From assembly GCA_947085045.1 (NCBI GenBank), contig CAMTUU010000007.1, forward strand, positions 72,318 through 136,317: a stretch of DNA of 64,000 bases, written 5' to 3'. The DNA comes from Pseudolysinimonas_A sp947085045 (lineage in GTDB: Bacteria; Actinomycetota; Actinomycetes; Actinomycetales; Microbacteriaceae). Made by a program: the position numbers and the translations under genes. Below the pieces are notes generated by a model. It was not told where the DNA came from, did no database searches, and worked only from the letters and a program-made list of their open reading frames with translations. Shown piece after piece: positions 8,270 through 18,374 of the stretch (its first letter is position 1; each line of letters opens with the position of its first letter).

Positions 8270-9517
8270 GTGAGCAAGCAGGATGGCAGCGGCAGGCAGG
8301 TCACCGCCGCGTCCGCCATCGACGACCTCACCGCGCACATCCTGCACGTCGACATGGACGCGTTCTTCGCGTCGGTCGAGCTGCTCGATCATCCCGAACT
8401 CGTCGGCAAGCCCGTCATCGTCGGGCATCCGTCACTCCGTTCGGTCGTCACCGCCGCGACGTACGAGGCGCGCAAGTTCGGCGTCAACTCGGCGATGCCG
8501 ATGGCGGTCGCGATGCGGCGCTGCCCGCAGGCGATCGTGCTCGAGCCGCACTACGAGCGTTACCAGAAGTACTCGGCGATCGTGATGGATCTCTTCCGCG
8601 ACGTCACGCCGCACGTCGAGGTGCTCGGCATCGACGAGGCATTCCTCGACGTGGCGAGCGCGCGGCGGCTGATGGGCACGCCCTGGCAGATCGGCACCCT
8701 CATCCGCGAGCGAGTGTTCGCCGAGACCGGGTTGCGCTGTTCGGTGGGGGCGGCGTCGACGAAGTACGTCGCCAAGCTCGCGTCCAGCCGTTCGAAGCCC
8801 GACGGCCTGCTCGTCGTACCGCACGCCGACACTCTCGCGTTCCTGCACCCGCAACCGATCTCGGCGCTCTGGGGCGTCGGGGCGAAGACGGGCGAGAAGC
8901 TCGAGCGGCTCGGCCTGCGCACCGTCGGCGACGTGGCCGCGATCCCGCTCGACGCCCTCACCCGCGCGGTCGGCCCGGCATCCGCGGCCCACCTGCACGC
9001 GCTCGCCTGGGCCCGCGACCCCCGGGTCGTGGTGACCGCGCACACCGAGAAGAGCATCGGTCACGAGCGCACCTTCGAGAAGAACCTGTCGAGCGTCACC
9101 GAGCTCGAGAAGGAGATGCTGCGGCTCGCCAACGCCGTCGGAGCGCGCCTGCGCCGCGGGGGGGTGCAGGCCCGCACGATCGCCCTCAAGCTGCGGTTCG
9201 GCGACTTCTCGACGATCACCCGTTCCCGCACGCTCGCCGACCCCACGGACCTCGGCCGACGCATCTACGAGGAAGCGCGGTCGCTCTACGCCCAGTCCGG
9301 CCGCACGGGCGAGCCGATCCGGCTGCTCGGCGTGCGCGGCGAGCAGTTGACCGGCCGCGTCAGCGACCCCGGACTGTGGGACGACGACGGCGACTGGCGC
9401 GAGGCCGAGCAGACCCTGGATGCCATCACCGCCAAGTTCGGCAAGACCCTGGTGCGCCCCGCGACGCTGCTCGGTGACGCTCCGGTACGGCGGATGCCGA
9501 TGCGGGGCACCGACTAG
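8270..9517 (+). CDS. dinB: DNA polymerase IV (Y-family)
   Basis: 415 residues from GTG. Catalytic motifs are HVDMDAFFASVE (first metal-binding Asp) and GIDEAFLDV (Asp-Glu pair; the usual Ser before IDEAF is Gly). The fingers motif is YEARKFGVNSAMP. A thumb helix-hairpin-helix (WGVGAKTGEKLERLG) and a little-finger domain follow. It performs low-fidelity synthesis past DNA lesions. No LexA box was found directly upstream. It ends without an obvious beta-clamp box beyond the last ~20 residues. Confidence 0.93.
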   Translation: MSKQDGSGRQVTAASAIDDLTAHILHVDMDAFFASVELLDHPELVGKPVIVGHPSLRSVVTAATYEARKFGVNSAMPMAVAMRRCPQAIVLEPHYERYQKYSAIVMDLFRDVTPHVEVLGIDEAFLDVASARRLMGTPWQIGTLIRERVFAETGLRCSVGAASTKYVAKLASSRSKPDGLLVVPHADTLAFLHPQPISALWGVGAKTGEKLERLGLRTVGDVAAIPLDALTRAVGPASAAHLHALAWARDPRVVVTAHTEKSIGHERTFEKNLSSVTELEKEMLRLANAVGARLRRGGVQARTIALKLRFGDFSTITRSRTLADPTDLGRRIYEEARSLYAQSGRTGEPIRLLGVRGEQLTGRVSDPGLWDDDGDWREAEQTLDAITAKFGKTLVRPATLLGDAPVRRMPMRGTD

Positions 9518-9565
9518 CGGCGGCACGCAGCTCCGCGTCGGTGCGGTCGCGTATCGTCTGATCAA

Positions 9566-11353
9566 GTGAGCGAGCCGAACGAATCCCCGGTCTTCCGGGC
9601 GACGTCCGCCGCCGAGCACCTCTCGCCGAGCTTCCCCGAACGCGCCGCGCGCGGCACCGTCGCCAAACTCCGCGCCTGGCAGGAGGAGGCCCTCGCGGCC
9701 TACCACCGGCGCGAGACCCGCGACTTCCTGGTCTCCGCGACGCCGGGTGCCGGCAAGACCGCGTTCGCGCTGCGCCTCGCCTCCGAGTTGCTGCAGGCCC
9801 GGGTCATCGACCGGGTCACGGTCGTCGCGCCGACCGAGCACCTCAAGGTGCAGTGGGCGGATGCGGCGCATCGCGCCGGCATCCGCCTCGATCCCCGGTT
9901 CAGCAACCGGCATTCCCGCGAGTCCCGGCCGTATCACGGGGTCGCCGTCACCTACGCGCAGGTCGCCGTCCGGCCGTGGCTGCACAAGGCGCTCACCGAG
10001 TCGAAGCGGTCGCTCGTCATCCTCGACGAGGTGCACCACGGCGGCGACGCGCTCTCCTGGGGCGACGCCATCCGCGAGGCCTTCGAAGGCGCGACGCGGC
10101 GGCTGTCGCTCACGGGCACGCCGTTCCGCTCCGACACGGCACCGATCCCGTTCGTCTCCTACCTCCGCGACGACCGCGGGGTGCGCCTGTCGCAGACCGA
10201 CTACGGCTACGGGTACGGCCGAGCCCTCGCCGACGGCATCGTGCGCCCGGTGGTCTTCCTGTCCTACGCCGGCTCGATGCGCTGGCGCACGCGGGCGGGC
10301 GACGAGATGGAGGCCGCGCTCGGCCAGGGCGACACCGCCGACGTCACGGCGCAGGCCTGGCGGGCGGCACTGGACCCCGACGGCGACTGGATCCCCGCCG
10401 TGCTCGCGGCGGCCGACCGGCGGCTCACCGAGGTGCGTCGCGACGTGCCGGATGCCGGCGGTCTCGTCATCGCGACCGACCATGTCACCGCGCGCGCCTA
10501 CGCCACGATCCTGACCGCGCTGACCGGTCACGCACCGACCGTGGTGCTGAGCGATGAGGCGGGCGGCTCGGACAAAATCCAGGCGTTTGCCGACGGCACG
10601 CAGCGCTGGATGGTCGCGGTGCGCATGGTCTCGGAAGGCGTCGACGTGCCGCGGCTCATGGTGGGCGTCTACGCGACGAGCTCGTCGACCCCGCTGTTCT
10701 TCGCCCAGGCCGTTGGGCGTTTCGTGCGCACCCGGCGCCGCGGCGAACTCGCGTCGATCTTCGTGCCGAGCGTGCCCGTGCTGCTCACCCTCGCCGCCGA
10801 GCTCGAACGCGAGCGCGACCACGCGCTCGACCGGGAGCGCGCCGACGACGAACTGCTCGATGACGATGAGCTAGCCGAGGCGCAGGAGCGCGAGGCCGCC
10901 TCCGCGGACCTGCTCGACGAGTTCGAGTGGCAGGCCCTGGGTTCGGTCGCCACCTTCGAGAAAGTGCTCTACGACGGGCAGGACTTCGGCACGCTCGCCG
11001 AGCCGGGCAGCCCGGAGGAATGGGAGTTCATCGGCATTCCCGGCATCCTCGAACCGCAGGACGTCAGCCGCCTGCTCAAACTGCGGCAGGCGCGTCAGCA
11101 GCGCCGTGGCGTCGAGCGCTCCCGCGAGGAACCCGCGCGCGAAACCCCGGTGGCGCTGCACCGCACCCTCGCCGAGCAGCGGAAGCTGCTCAACAGCCTG
11201 GTGTCGATCTGGGCGCGCACCACCGGCGACACCCACGCACAGGTGCACGCCGAGGTGCGGCGATTGGGCGGCGGGCCCGAGGTGTCGCGCGCCACCGTCG
11301 CACAACTCCAGTCGCGGATCGAGATCCTGCGCACGCGCGTCAACGGACGCTGA
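9566..11353 (+). CDS. DEAD/DEAH-box (superfamily 2) helicase
   Basis: 595 residues from GTG. The N-terminal RecA-like domain holds ATPGAGKT (motif I), LVILDEVHHG (motif II, DEVH) and LTGTPFRSD (motif III). The second domain holds VRMVSEGVDVPRLM and QAVGRFVRTRR (motifs V and VI). An acidic, helical stretch (about residues 420-450) and a C-terminal basic region follow. It resembles restriction-type or repair-type SF2 translocases; the substrate is unknown. The next gene starts 4 bp after its stop. Confidence 0.88.
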   Translation: MSEPNESPVFRATSAAEHLSPSFPERAARGTVAKLRAWQEEALAAYHRRETRDFLVSATPGAGKTAFALRLASELLQARVIDRVTVVAPTEHLKVQWADAAHRAGIRLDPRFSNRHSRESRPYHGVAVTYAQVAVRPWLHKALTESKRSLVILDEVHHGGDALSWGDAIREAFEGATRRLSLTGTPFRSDTAPIPFVSYLRDDRGVRLSQTDYGYGYGRALADGIVRPVVFLSYAGSMRWRTRAGDEMEAALGQGDTADVTAQAWRAALDPDGDWIPAVLAAADRRLTEVRRDVPDAGGLVIATDHVTARAYATILTALTGHAPTVVLSDEAGGSDKIQAFADGTQRWMVAVRMVSEGVDVPRLMVGVYATSSSTPLFFAQAVGRFVRTRRRGELASIFVPSVPVLLTLAAELERERDHALDRERADDELLDDDELAEAQEREAASADLLDEFEWQALGSVATFEKVLYDGQDFGTLAEPGSPEEWEFIGIPGILEPQDVSRLLKLRQARQQRRGVERSREEPARETPVALHRTLAEQRKLLNSLVSIWARTTGDTHAQVHAEVRRLGGGPEVSRATVAQLQSRIEILRTRVNGR

Positions 11354-11357
11354 CCCG

Positions 11358-12266
11358 ATGCCCCGCCAATCGCTGCGCGCCCGACTGCTGACCGCCGTCG
11401 CCGGGGATCCCGACGGCACCGCACCGTACGTGCTGGAGCTCGCCGAGGGCGACGACGCCGGCTATTTCGCCGAGGACTCGGCCACCTGGGTGGTGCACGC
11501 CGGCATGGGCACCTTCGTCGCCGGCATCCGCGCCCTCCTGATGCAGGCCCTGCACCCCGGCGCGATGGCCGGCGTGCACGATTGGTCGCGCTACCGCGAG
11601 GATCCGCTCGGGCGGCTCTCCGGCACGGTTCGCTGGATCGTCGTGCTCACCTTCGGCTCGACCGCACAGGCGGACCGCGAGACCGCCCGCGTCGGCCGGT
11701 TCCACGCGCGGGTCGCAGGGGAGTACACGGCTGGCGACGGCGCCACGCGAGCGTACACGGCCGGCGACGGCGACCTGGTCGACTGGGTGCACGTGACCTT
11801 CGCCGACGCGTTCCTCACCTGCCAGCAAACCTGGGGCGGCGACATCCCGGGCGGGGCCGACGCCTACGTGCGCGATTGGGCGACCGCGGGGCGGCTGATG
11901 GGCGTCGTCGAACCGCCGACCACCGCCGCCGCGCTGCGCGCGCGTCGCGACGGATTCCTCGAGCGCGGCGAGCTGCGCGGCGACGACCGGGTCGCCGACG
12001 TCGTGCGGTTCCTGCGGCGGCCGCCGTTCACCGGAACCCTCGGGATCGCCTACCGCGTGCTCTTCGCGGCGGCGGTCGCCACCATCCCGAAGCCGTATCG
12101 GCGGATGCTCGGACTGCGGCGCTCGATCCTGCCGGTGCGGGCGCTCACCGGGGTCGCCCTGCGCGCGGCTGCGCGGGCGCTCGGCAGCGGTCCGCGGGCG
12201 CAGGACTACGCGAAGACGCGGTTGCGGCGGCTCGAGTCCGACGCACAGCGCGCTCAGAGCGAGTAG
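11358..12266 (+). CDS. MpaB-like oxygenase (DUF2236 family)
   Basis: 302 residues. The family core is seen in LLMQALHPGAMAGVHDWSRYREDPLGRL, TVRWIVVLTFGS, and DLVDWVHVTFADAFL. Conserved histidines fit the heme-binding role proposed for MpaB/latex-clearing relatives. The ATG at 11358 was chosen over the longer frame, which would lie inside the helicase gene. A 30-bp direct repeat makes YTAGDG occur twice, ten codons apart, just before DLVDWVH. Its 3' end overlaps the convergent SGNH-GAF gene by 13 bp. Confidence 0.85.
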   Translation: MPRQSLRARLLTAVAGDPDGTAPYVLELAEGDDAGYFAEDSATWVVHAGMGTFVAGIRALLMQALHPGAMAGVHDWSRYREDPLGRLSGTVRWIVVLTFGSTAQADRETARVGRFHARVAGEYTAGDGATRAYTAGDGDLVDWVHVTFADAFLTCQQTWGGDIPGGADAYVRDWATAGRLMGVVEPPTTAAALRARRDGFLERGELRGDDRVADVVRFLRRPPFTGTLGIAYRVLFAAAVATIPKPYRRMLGLRRSILPVRALTGVALRAAARALGSGPRAQDYAKTRLRRLESDAQRAQSE

Positions 12267-13489
12267 GCGGGTCCCGCCGGGGCGGGCGGCTGCGGCGACT
12301 TCTCGTAGCGGCGCAGTTCGGCCTCGGCCTGCAGCGCCATTCCGCGCAGCGCCTCGATCGAGACGGCGTCGCCCGGCCGTGACCGCGAGCCCTGGAGGCA
12401 GAACGACCCGATGACGGTTCCGTCGGAGGCGTGCAGCGGGTAGCCGGCGTAGAAGTTGATGAACGACAGGTCGGTGAGCGGGTTGTCGGCGAACCGCGGG
12501 TCGGCCTTCACGTCGGGGATGATCACCGGCGCGCCGTCGGCCACGGTGTACTGGCAGAACGAGAGGTCGAGCGGCACCGAGTCGGGCATGACGTCGGTGT
12601 TGTTGCCGTAGTAGAGGCGGTCGCCGTTCACGAGACTGACCACCGCGAGCTCGACTTTGAAGACCTTCTGCGCGGTCTCGGCGAGCCGGCGCAGTACGGG
12701 CGACCCGCCCTTCGCGGCGAGGGCGACGACCTCCTCGGTGCCGCTCCACTCCCAGATCGGATCCGCCTGAGGTGCCCGCTCCTGCGCCTTCGGGCGACTG
12801 ACGAGGAGTCGAGGTGCGAGATCGGTCGAGATGCGGGCAGCGAGCTGGGTGTAGACCGCCGGGGTCGTGAGGCGGCCGCGGCGGTCGGCGGTGAACTCGG
12901 GCACCTCGAGGAAGTCGACGCCGTACTCGGCAGTGATCCGGCGGGTCGCCTCGTTGAGCCGGTCGCGGTGCTTGTGCGCGACGCGCGCGGCGAGACCGTC
13001 GAAAGCCGGCAGAGCGCCGACCGGCGGGATGCCGACGACGAGCGAGGGGATCTCGGGACGCAGCCGGGCGACGACGGCGGAGAGCAGGTCGCGCAGCCCG
13101 CGCTCCCAGTCCTCGAGCGGCGTGCGACGGAGGGCGTCGTTGAGCCCGACCGAGACGACGAAGGCGTCGACGGCATCCAGGTCGCGGTCGCCGACCCAGG
13201 CCAGCGCCGAGCGCATGTTCATCGACTCGGCGCCCACGACATCCAGATCGCAGCCGCGGCCGGTGCGGTCGCCGACGGCCTCGGCCAGCCGGCCGGTGAG
13301 CGCGTCGCGGTGCGACTCGACACCCCAGCCGGCGGTGAAGCCGTTGCCGAGCAGCAGCACGCGATCGGCCCGCGGGTCGCCCGTGCGCGTCACCGCGGAG
13401 TCGCGGGGGCGCTTGTGCTTGCGCAGCTCGAGCAGGCGGAACGCGTACCAGGCGCGCAACGCTGCACGCAGCATCGATGACACGATCAT
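12254..13489 (-). CDS. SGNH-like domain fused to GAF domain, copy 1
   Basis: 411 residues. Residues ~40-230 follow an SGNH hydrolase fold, but block I reads LLLGNGFTAGWGV, so the nucleophile Ser of GDS is Gly. Block III (GLNDALRR) is kept and no block V DxxH is seen. Residues ~260-400 are a GAF domain (FKVELAVVSLVNGDRLYYG ... GSFCLQGSRSRPGD) of the type that binds small ligands. There are no membrane segments apart from a possible N-terminal amphipathic helix. It is a tandem paralogue of the next gene. Probably a sensor or binding protein; the function is unknown. Confidence 0.8.
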   Translation of the reverse strand: MIVSSMLRAALRAWYAFRLLELRKHKRPRDSAVTRTGDPRADRVLLLGNGFTAGWGVESHRDALTGRLAEAVGDRTGRGCDLDVVGAESMNMRSALAWVGDRDLDAVDAFVVSVGLNDALRRTPLEDWERGLRDLLSAVVARLRPEIPSLVVGIPPVGALPAFDGLAARVAHKHRDRLNEATRRITAEYGVDFLEVPEFTADRRGRLTTPAVYTQLAARISTDLAPRLLVSRPKAQERAPQADPIWEWSGTEEVVALAAKGGSPVLRRLAETAQKVFKVELAVVSLVNGDRLYYGNNTDVMPDSVPLDLSFCQYTVADGAPVIIPDVKADPRFADNPLTDLSFINFYAGYPLHASDGTVIGSFCLQGSRSRPGDAVSIEALRGMALQAEAELRRYEKSPQPPAPAGPAYSL

Positions 13490-13626
13490 GTCCCTTCGGG
13501 TGGGTTGCCGGCCTGAACAGGTCGGCTGATCCTGTCGCCCAGATTAGACCGCTCCGTCTGTCCTGCGCCTGTCCCCCTTCGCGTCACAATCCGATCGGGG
13601 CGTTGCTCCGTACGAGCGGTGAGGGG

Positions 13627-14826
13627 TCAGTGCGCGACAGGGACCTCGTGCCGGCGCAGTTCGCTCTGGGCTTCGAGAGCCATCTCGCGGAGTTCATCGA
13701 TCGGGAAGCGCGCGGCCGACTTGGGGCGCGAACCCTGCAGGCAGAACGTCCCGATGATCTTGCCGGCCGAATCCTCGAGCGGCACGCCCGCGTAGAAGTT
13801 GATGAACGACAGCTGCTTGAGCGGGTTGTCGGCGAAGCGCGGGTCGAGGGCGGTGTTGCCGACGACGACCGGCGCCTTCTCCTCGAGCGTGACCTTGCAG
13901 AACGAGAGGTGGAGCGGCACCGACGGGGGGAACACCTCGGTGTTCATCGCGTGCCAGATGCGGTCGTCGTTGACGAGGCTCACGACCGCGAACTCCACCT
14001 TGAAGCGCCTCTGGGCCCGCTCGGCGAGCCGCCGCAGCGCCGGGGTGCCCCCGTTCTCCTGCTGGGCGAGCACCGCGCCGGCGCCCGACCACTCCCAAGC
14101 CGGCGCCTCGGGCAGCGCGGGGCGCCGGGTCGAGGCGGCGCGGAGGACGAGTTCGGGAGCGAGCGCGTCGGCGAGCGTCGCGGCGTGGACCGCGTAGACC
14201 GGGGCGCCGCCCTCGGGGGTGACGCCGGACGGTCCGAGCTCGATGAGTTCGGGCAAACCCAGTTCGCGGATGATCGCGGTGGTCTCGTCCTGCAGGCGCC
14301 GCCGCTGGGGTTCCGCGAGACGGCCCACCAGGTTGTCGTACCCGGCGATCGAGCGGATCGGCGGCATCCCCACGAGGTGCAGTTTCGCATCGGGGCGCAA
14401 TCGCGGCGTGATCGAGGCGATCAGGTCGGTGAGCGCGGAGCGCCAGGTCGCGACCGGGGTGTGCCGGATGGCGTCGTTCACGCCGACGACGATCACGACG
14501 GCGTCGTACGACTCGAGGTCGCGGTCGCCGAGCCAGGCCCGGGCGGAGCGGACGTTCATCGACTCGGCCCCGACATAGTCGACGTCGCAGGCACGGCCGG
14601 TGCGGGTGCGGAGGGCCCGGGCGAGCTGACCGGGAAGCCCGAGCTGGTGGGTGAGCACGCCCCAGCCGTGGCACGGGCCGTTGCCGAGCAGCAGGATGCG
14701 GTCGGCCGACGGGTCGCCGGAACGGATCTCAGGGCTGTCGCGCGGCTTGGGTTCGTTCGCGCGTTCGAGCAGCTGGAACGCGTACCACGCGGTCAGCGCG
14801 AAACGGACGAGAGCAGGGGAGGGCAT
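13627..14826 (-). CDS. SGNH-like domain fused to GAF domain, copy 2
   Basis: 399 residues, same plan as the neighbouring copy: an N-terminal helix (ALTAWYAFQLLERANE), degenerate SGNH domain with LLLGNGPCHGWGV at block I (Ser absent) and GVNDAIRHTP at block III, then GAF (FKVEFAVVSLVNDDRIWHA ... GTFCLQGSRPKSAAR). The shared stretches FADNPL..LSFINFYAG and VPL.LSFC show recent common ancestry with clear divergence. A 137-bp gap separates the copies, so each may have its own promoter. Confidence 0.8.
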   Translation of the reverse strand: MPSPALVRFALTAWYAFQLLERANEPKPRDSPEIRSGDPSADRILLLGNGPCHGWGVLTHQLGLPGQLARALRTRTGRACDVDYVGAESMNVRSARAWLGDRDLESYDAVVIVVGVNDAIRHTPVATWRSALTDLIASITPRLRPDAKLHLVGMPPIRSIAGYDNLVGRLAEPQRRRLQDETTAIIRELGLPELIELGPSGVTPEGGAPVYAVHAATLADALAPELVLRAASTRRPALPEAPAWEWSGAGAVLAQQENGGTPALRRLAERAQRRFKVEFAVVSLVNDDRIWHAMNTEVFPPSVPLHLSFCKVTLEEKAPVVVGNTALDPRFADNPLKQLSFINFYAGVPLEDSAGKIIGTFCLQGSRPKSAARFPIDELREMALEAQSELRRHEVPVAH

Positions 14827-14974
14827 GACGGGATGTACCTTGCGGGTCGGGTCATGGGTGCGGGCCCACAGGAACGTCCCGGGGGGGTGGGGACGGTTTC
14901 GACGATGTTCGGAGGATCAGTCTCGCCATAGGCCCCAGCCCGGGGGAGGACCGATCGGTCCGATGGGCGACACC

Positions 14975-17900
14975 TCAGTGGAAGTCGCGCGAACGGTGCA
15001 GCACGCCGGCGCTCAGCGGCTCGAAGGCGTCGGCGAGCAGATTGGTGACGCCCTCGTCGGAGCGTTCGAGGATGCCGCGCACGAGCAGCGCCGGCGACTC
15101 CCGGGCGACGCGGCGGTAGCGCTTCCAGACCCCGACCGAGCAGATCACGTTCACCCAGCCGTGCTCATCCTCGAGGTTCATGAACGTCATGCCGCTCGCC
15201 GTGCCCGGACGCTGGCGGTGGGTGACGAGTCCGGCGACCTCGACCCGGCGACCGGATTCGTGGGTGCGCAGCGCCGCCGACGGCAGCACGCCCCGTTCGT
15301 CGAGCGCGGTGCGGAGGTGCGCGACCGGGTGGTCGTCGACCGAGATGCCGGTCGCCCAGAGGTCGTCGCGCAGGATCTCGAACGACGTCGGGTCGGCGAA
15401 CAGCGGCGGCTGCACCGTGACGATGCTCGACGGCAGGAACTCCGCCCGGTCGCCCGCCGCCGCCCCCGCCCGCCAGAGCGCCTCGCGGCGACCGAGGTCG
15501 AACCCTTCGAAGGCGTCGGCGGAGGCCAGCGCCTCCAGTTGCGCGGTCGTAAGTCCCACCCGGCGCACCAGATCCTCCATCGACGTGAACGGCCCTCGAT
15601 CCCGGGCCGCCACGATCCGTTTCGCGACAGACTCCCCGATGCCGCGCACGCCTGCGAGCCCGAGCCGCACGGCGGCGTTGCCGTCCCGCCGATGCGCGGC
15701 CGTCTCGTCGGGGGCGGCGCGGTCGAAGTCGGGCACCGGGGGCTGCTCGTGGAAGCAGGCATCCGGCCCGGTCTCGTCCACGGTCCCGTCCCCGACGAGC
15801 GGCTCGACCAGCGCGAACACCCCGGAGCGATGGATGTCGGGGCGCCGCACCTCCACGCCGTGCCGGCGGGTGTCGGCGACGAGAGTCGCGGGGGAGTAGA
15901 AGCCCATCGGCTGCGCCCGGAGCAGCCCGGCCAGGAAGGCTGCGGGGTAGTGCAGCTTGAGCCACGACGACGCGTAGACGAGCAGCGCGAACGACAGCGC
16001 GTGGCTCTCGGCGAACCCGAAGTTGGCGAACGCCTGGATCTGCCCGTAGATCACGTCGATGCCCGTGTCGTCGAGCCCCTTCGCCCGCAACCCCACCTCG
16101 AGCTTCTCGCGCAGGGTCTCGATGCGCACCTTGCCCCGCTTCGAGCCGAGCGAGCGGCGCAGCAGGTCGGCCTCCTCGGCGTCGAGCCCACCGAGGTCGC
16201 GCGCGATCTTGAGCACCTGCTCCTGGAACACCGGCACCCCGAACGTCTTGTCGAGGATCGGCTCCAGGTCGGGATGCAGGTACTCGAAGGGCTCGCCGAG
16301 CTTCCGCCGCACGAACGGGTGCACCGCGCCGCCCTGGATCGGACCCGGCCGGATGAGCGCGATCTGGATGACGAGGTCGTAGAACCGCCGTGGCTGCAAC
16401 CGGGGGAGCAGCCCCATCTGCGCCCGCGACTCCACCTGGAACACGCCGATCGCGTCGGCCCGGCAGAGCGCGTCGTAGGTCGCCGCCTCCTCCTTCGGGA
16501 TCGTCGACAGGGTCAGTTCGCGGCCGAAGACCGAGCGCACCTGGGTGAACGAGTGCTGGAGGGCGGACAGCATCCCGAGCCCCAGCAGGTCGAATTTGAC
16601 CAGGCCCATCCAGGCGCAGTCGTCCTTCTCCCACTGCAGCACCGTGCGGTTCGCCATGCGGGCGTGTTCGATCGGCACCACCTCGCCGATCGGCCGCTCC
16701 GTCATCACCATCCCGCCGGAGTGGATGCCGAGGTGCCGCGGGAAGCCGAGCAGCTCGCCCGAGAGGTCGAGCACGGGCCGGGGGATGTCGCTGAGATCTT
16801 CCGTCACCGGGTCACCCCAGCGCTCGAGCCGCTTCGACCAGGCGTCCTGCTGCCCGGGGCCGTGGCCGAGCGCCTTCGCCATGTCGCGCACCGCGTTGCG
16901 CGGCGTGTAGGTGACGACGTTGGCAACCTGCGCCGCGTTCTCGCGCCCGTACCGCTCGTAGACGTACTGGATGACCTCCTCCCGTCGGTCGGAGTCGAAG
17001 TCGACGTCGATGTCGGGTTCCTCGTCGCGGATGCTCGACAGGAACCGCTCGAACGGCAGGTCGTAGTAGATCGCGTCGATCGCGGTGATGCCGAGCACGA
17101 AGCAGACCGCCGAACTCGCGGCCGACCCGCGGCCCTGACAGAGGATGCCTTCCCCCTTCGCGAAATCGACGATGTCCTTCACGAGCAGGAAGTAGCCCGG
17201 GAAGTCCTTGGCGGCGATGACATCCAGCTCGCTCTGCAGCCGGCGGCGGTGACTGTCGGGCATGCCGGAGCCGTAGATGCGCTCGGCGCCCTTCCAGGTC
17301 TCGGCGGCGAGCCAGCCCATCAGGGTCATCCCCTCGGGCACGTCGAGCTGCGGCAGCCGCGGGGTGGCGCTGCGCAGCTCGAACGCCGTCTCGCGGGCCA
17401 GCCGGGTGGAGTACTCGATCGCGCCGGGGTACCGGCTGAACCGCGCGGCCATCTCGAACCCCGAACGCAGGTAGCCGCCGCCGGCCGCGGGCAGCCAGGG
17501 CTCGTGCTGGTCGAGGCTGGCGCGCGCCCGCACGGCGGCGAGGGCGGTCGCGAGCGGGGCGCGCTCGGGGCGGGCGTAGTGCACATTGCCGGTCGCCACA
17601 ATCGGCAGGCCGAGGTCGTGCGCCAGCTCGGCGAGGGCGTCGTTGCGGTCGGAGTCGAGTGGGTCGCCGCGGTCGGTCAGTTCGACGATCACGTTGTCGC
17701 GACCGAATCGCTCGGTCAGCGCCACCAGCTCCCGGCGGGCGGCCTGGCGCCCGTGGGTGGCGAGCGCCTGCCGCACCGTGCCCTTGCGGCATCCGCTCAG
17801 CACCGCCCAGTGCCCGTCGTCGGGGCCACCGGCGATATCGGCGAGCCGGTCGAGGTCGTACACCGGGCGCCCCTTCTCACCACCGCCGAGGTGCGCCTTG

Positions 17901-18358
17901 GTGAGCGCCAGCGACAGCCGGTGGTAGCCCTCCACGCCGCGGGCGAGCACGAGCAGGTGTGCGCCCTCCGGGTCAGGGATGCCGTTTTGCGGGGACCGCA
18001 GGCCGAGCGACAACTCGGCGCCGTAGATGCTCGGCATGGTGTGGGCGAGCGCGGCCTCGGCGAACCGCACCGCGCCGTAGAAGCCGTCGTGATCGGTGAG
18101 GGCGATCGCCTCCAGGCGCAGCCGCTTCGCCTCCTCGACCAGGTGCTCGGGCATCGAGGCGCCGTCGAGGAACGAATACGCCGAGTGCACGTGCAGTTCG
18201 GCGTAGGGCACGACGGGTTCGCCGGTGCCCTCGAGCTCGGGCGCGACGTACTCCGGGCGGTGGTTGTGCGCCGTCGCGCCGTCGGGCTTCGGCGCCTGGC
18301 CCGACATCCGCCGTTCGAGTTCGCTCCAGTCGTACGGCGGGTTGTGCCACCCGCCCAT
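14975..18358 (-). CDS. dnaE2: error-prone DNA polymerase III alpha subunit DnaE2
   Basis: 1127 residues. The N-terminal PHP domain opens with YAELHVHSAYSFLDG and IALTDHDGFYG. The palm has CQGRGSAASSAVCFVLGIT and the catalytic acid cluster DEEPDIDVDFDSDRREEV. A helix-hairpin-helix (LAGVRGIGESVAKRIV) and a C-terminal OB fold follow. It performs mutagenic lesion bypass with ImuA' and ImuB. The start MGGWHNPPYDW was chosen because the longer frame runs into imuB. It starts 16 bp after the imuB stop, in the same operon. Confidence 0.94.
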   Translation of the reverse strand: MGGWHNPPYDWSELERRMSGQAPKPDGATAHNHRPEYVAPELEGTGEPVVPYAELHVHSAYSFLDGASMPEHLVEEAKRLRLEAIALTDHDGFYGAVRFAEAALAHTMPSIYGAELSLGLRSPQNGIPDPEGAHLLVLARGVEGYHRLSLALTKAHLGGGEKGRPVYDLDRLADIAGGPDDGHWAVLSGCRKGTVRQALATHGRQAARRELVALTERFGRDNVIVELTDRGDPLDSDRNDALAELAHDLGLPIVATGNVHYARPERAPLATALAAVRARASLDQHEPWLPAAGGGYLRSGFEMAARFSRYPGAIEYSTRLARETAFELRSATPRLPQLDVPEGMTLMGWLAAETWKGAERIYGSGMPDSHRRRLQSELDVIAAKDFPGYFLLVKDIVDFAKGEGILCQGRGSAASSAVCFVLGITAIDAIYYDLPFERFLSSIRDEEPDIDVDFDSDRREEVIQYVYERYGRENAAQVANVVTYTPRNAVRDMAKALGHGPGQQDAWSKRLERWGDPVTEDLSDIPRPVLDLSGELLGFPRHLGIHSGGMVMTERPIGEVVPIEHARMANRTVLQWEKDDCAWMGLVKFDLLGLGMLSALQHSFTQVRSVFGRELTLSTIPKEEAATYDALCRADAIGVFQVESRAQMGLLPRLQPRRFYDLVIQIALIRPGPIQGGAVHPFVRRKLGEPFEYLHPDLEPILDKTFGVPVFQEQVLKIARDLGGLDAEEADLLRRSLGSKRGKVRIETLREKLEVGLRAKGLDDTGIDVIYGQIQAFANFGFAESHALSFALLVYASSWLKLHYPAAFLAGLLRAQPMGFYSPATLVADTRRHGVEVRRPDIHRSGVFALVEPLVGDGTVDETGPDACFHEQPPVPDFDRAAPDETAAHRRDGNAAVRLGLAGVRGIGESVAKRIVAARDRGPFTSMEDLVRRVGLTTAQLEALASADAFEGFDLGRREALWRAGAAAGDRAEFLPSSIVTVQPPLFADPTSFEILRDDLWATGISVDDHPVAHLRTALDERGVLPSAALRTHESGRRVEVAGLVTHRQRPGTASGMTFMNLEDEHGWVNVICSVGVWKRYRRVARESPALLVRGILERSDEGVTNLLADAFEPLSAGVLHRSRDFH

Positions 18359-18374
18359 CAGTGCTTGCCCACCA

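Noticed and set aside
8220..8270. LexA box upstream of dinB
   Set aside because: No TCGAA-N6-TTCGA match in this interval.
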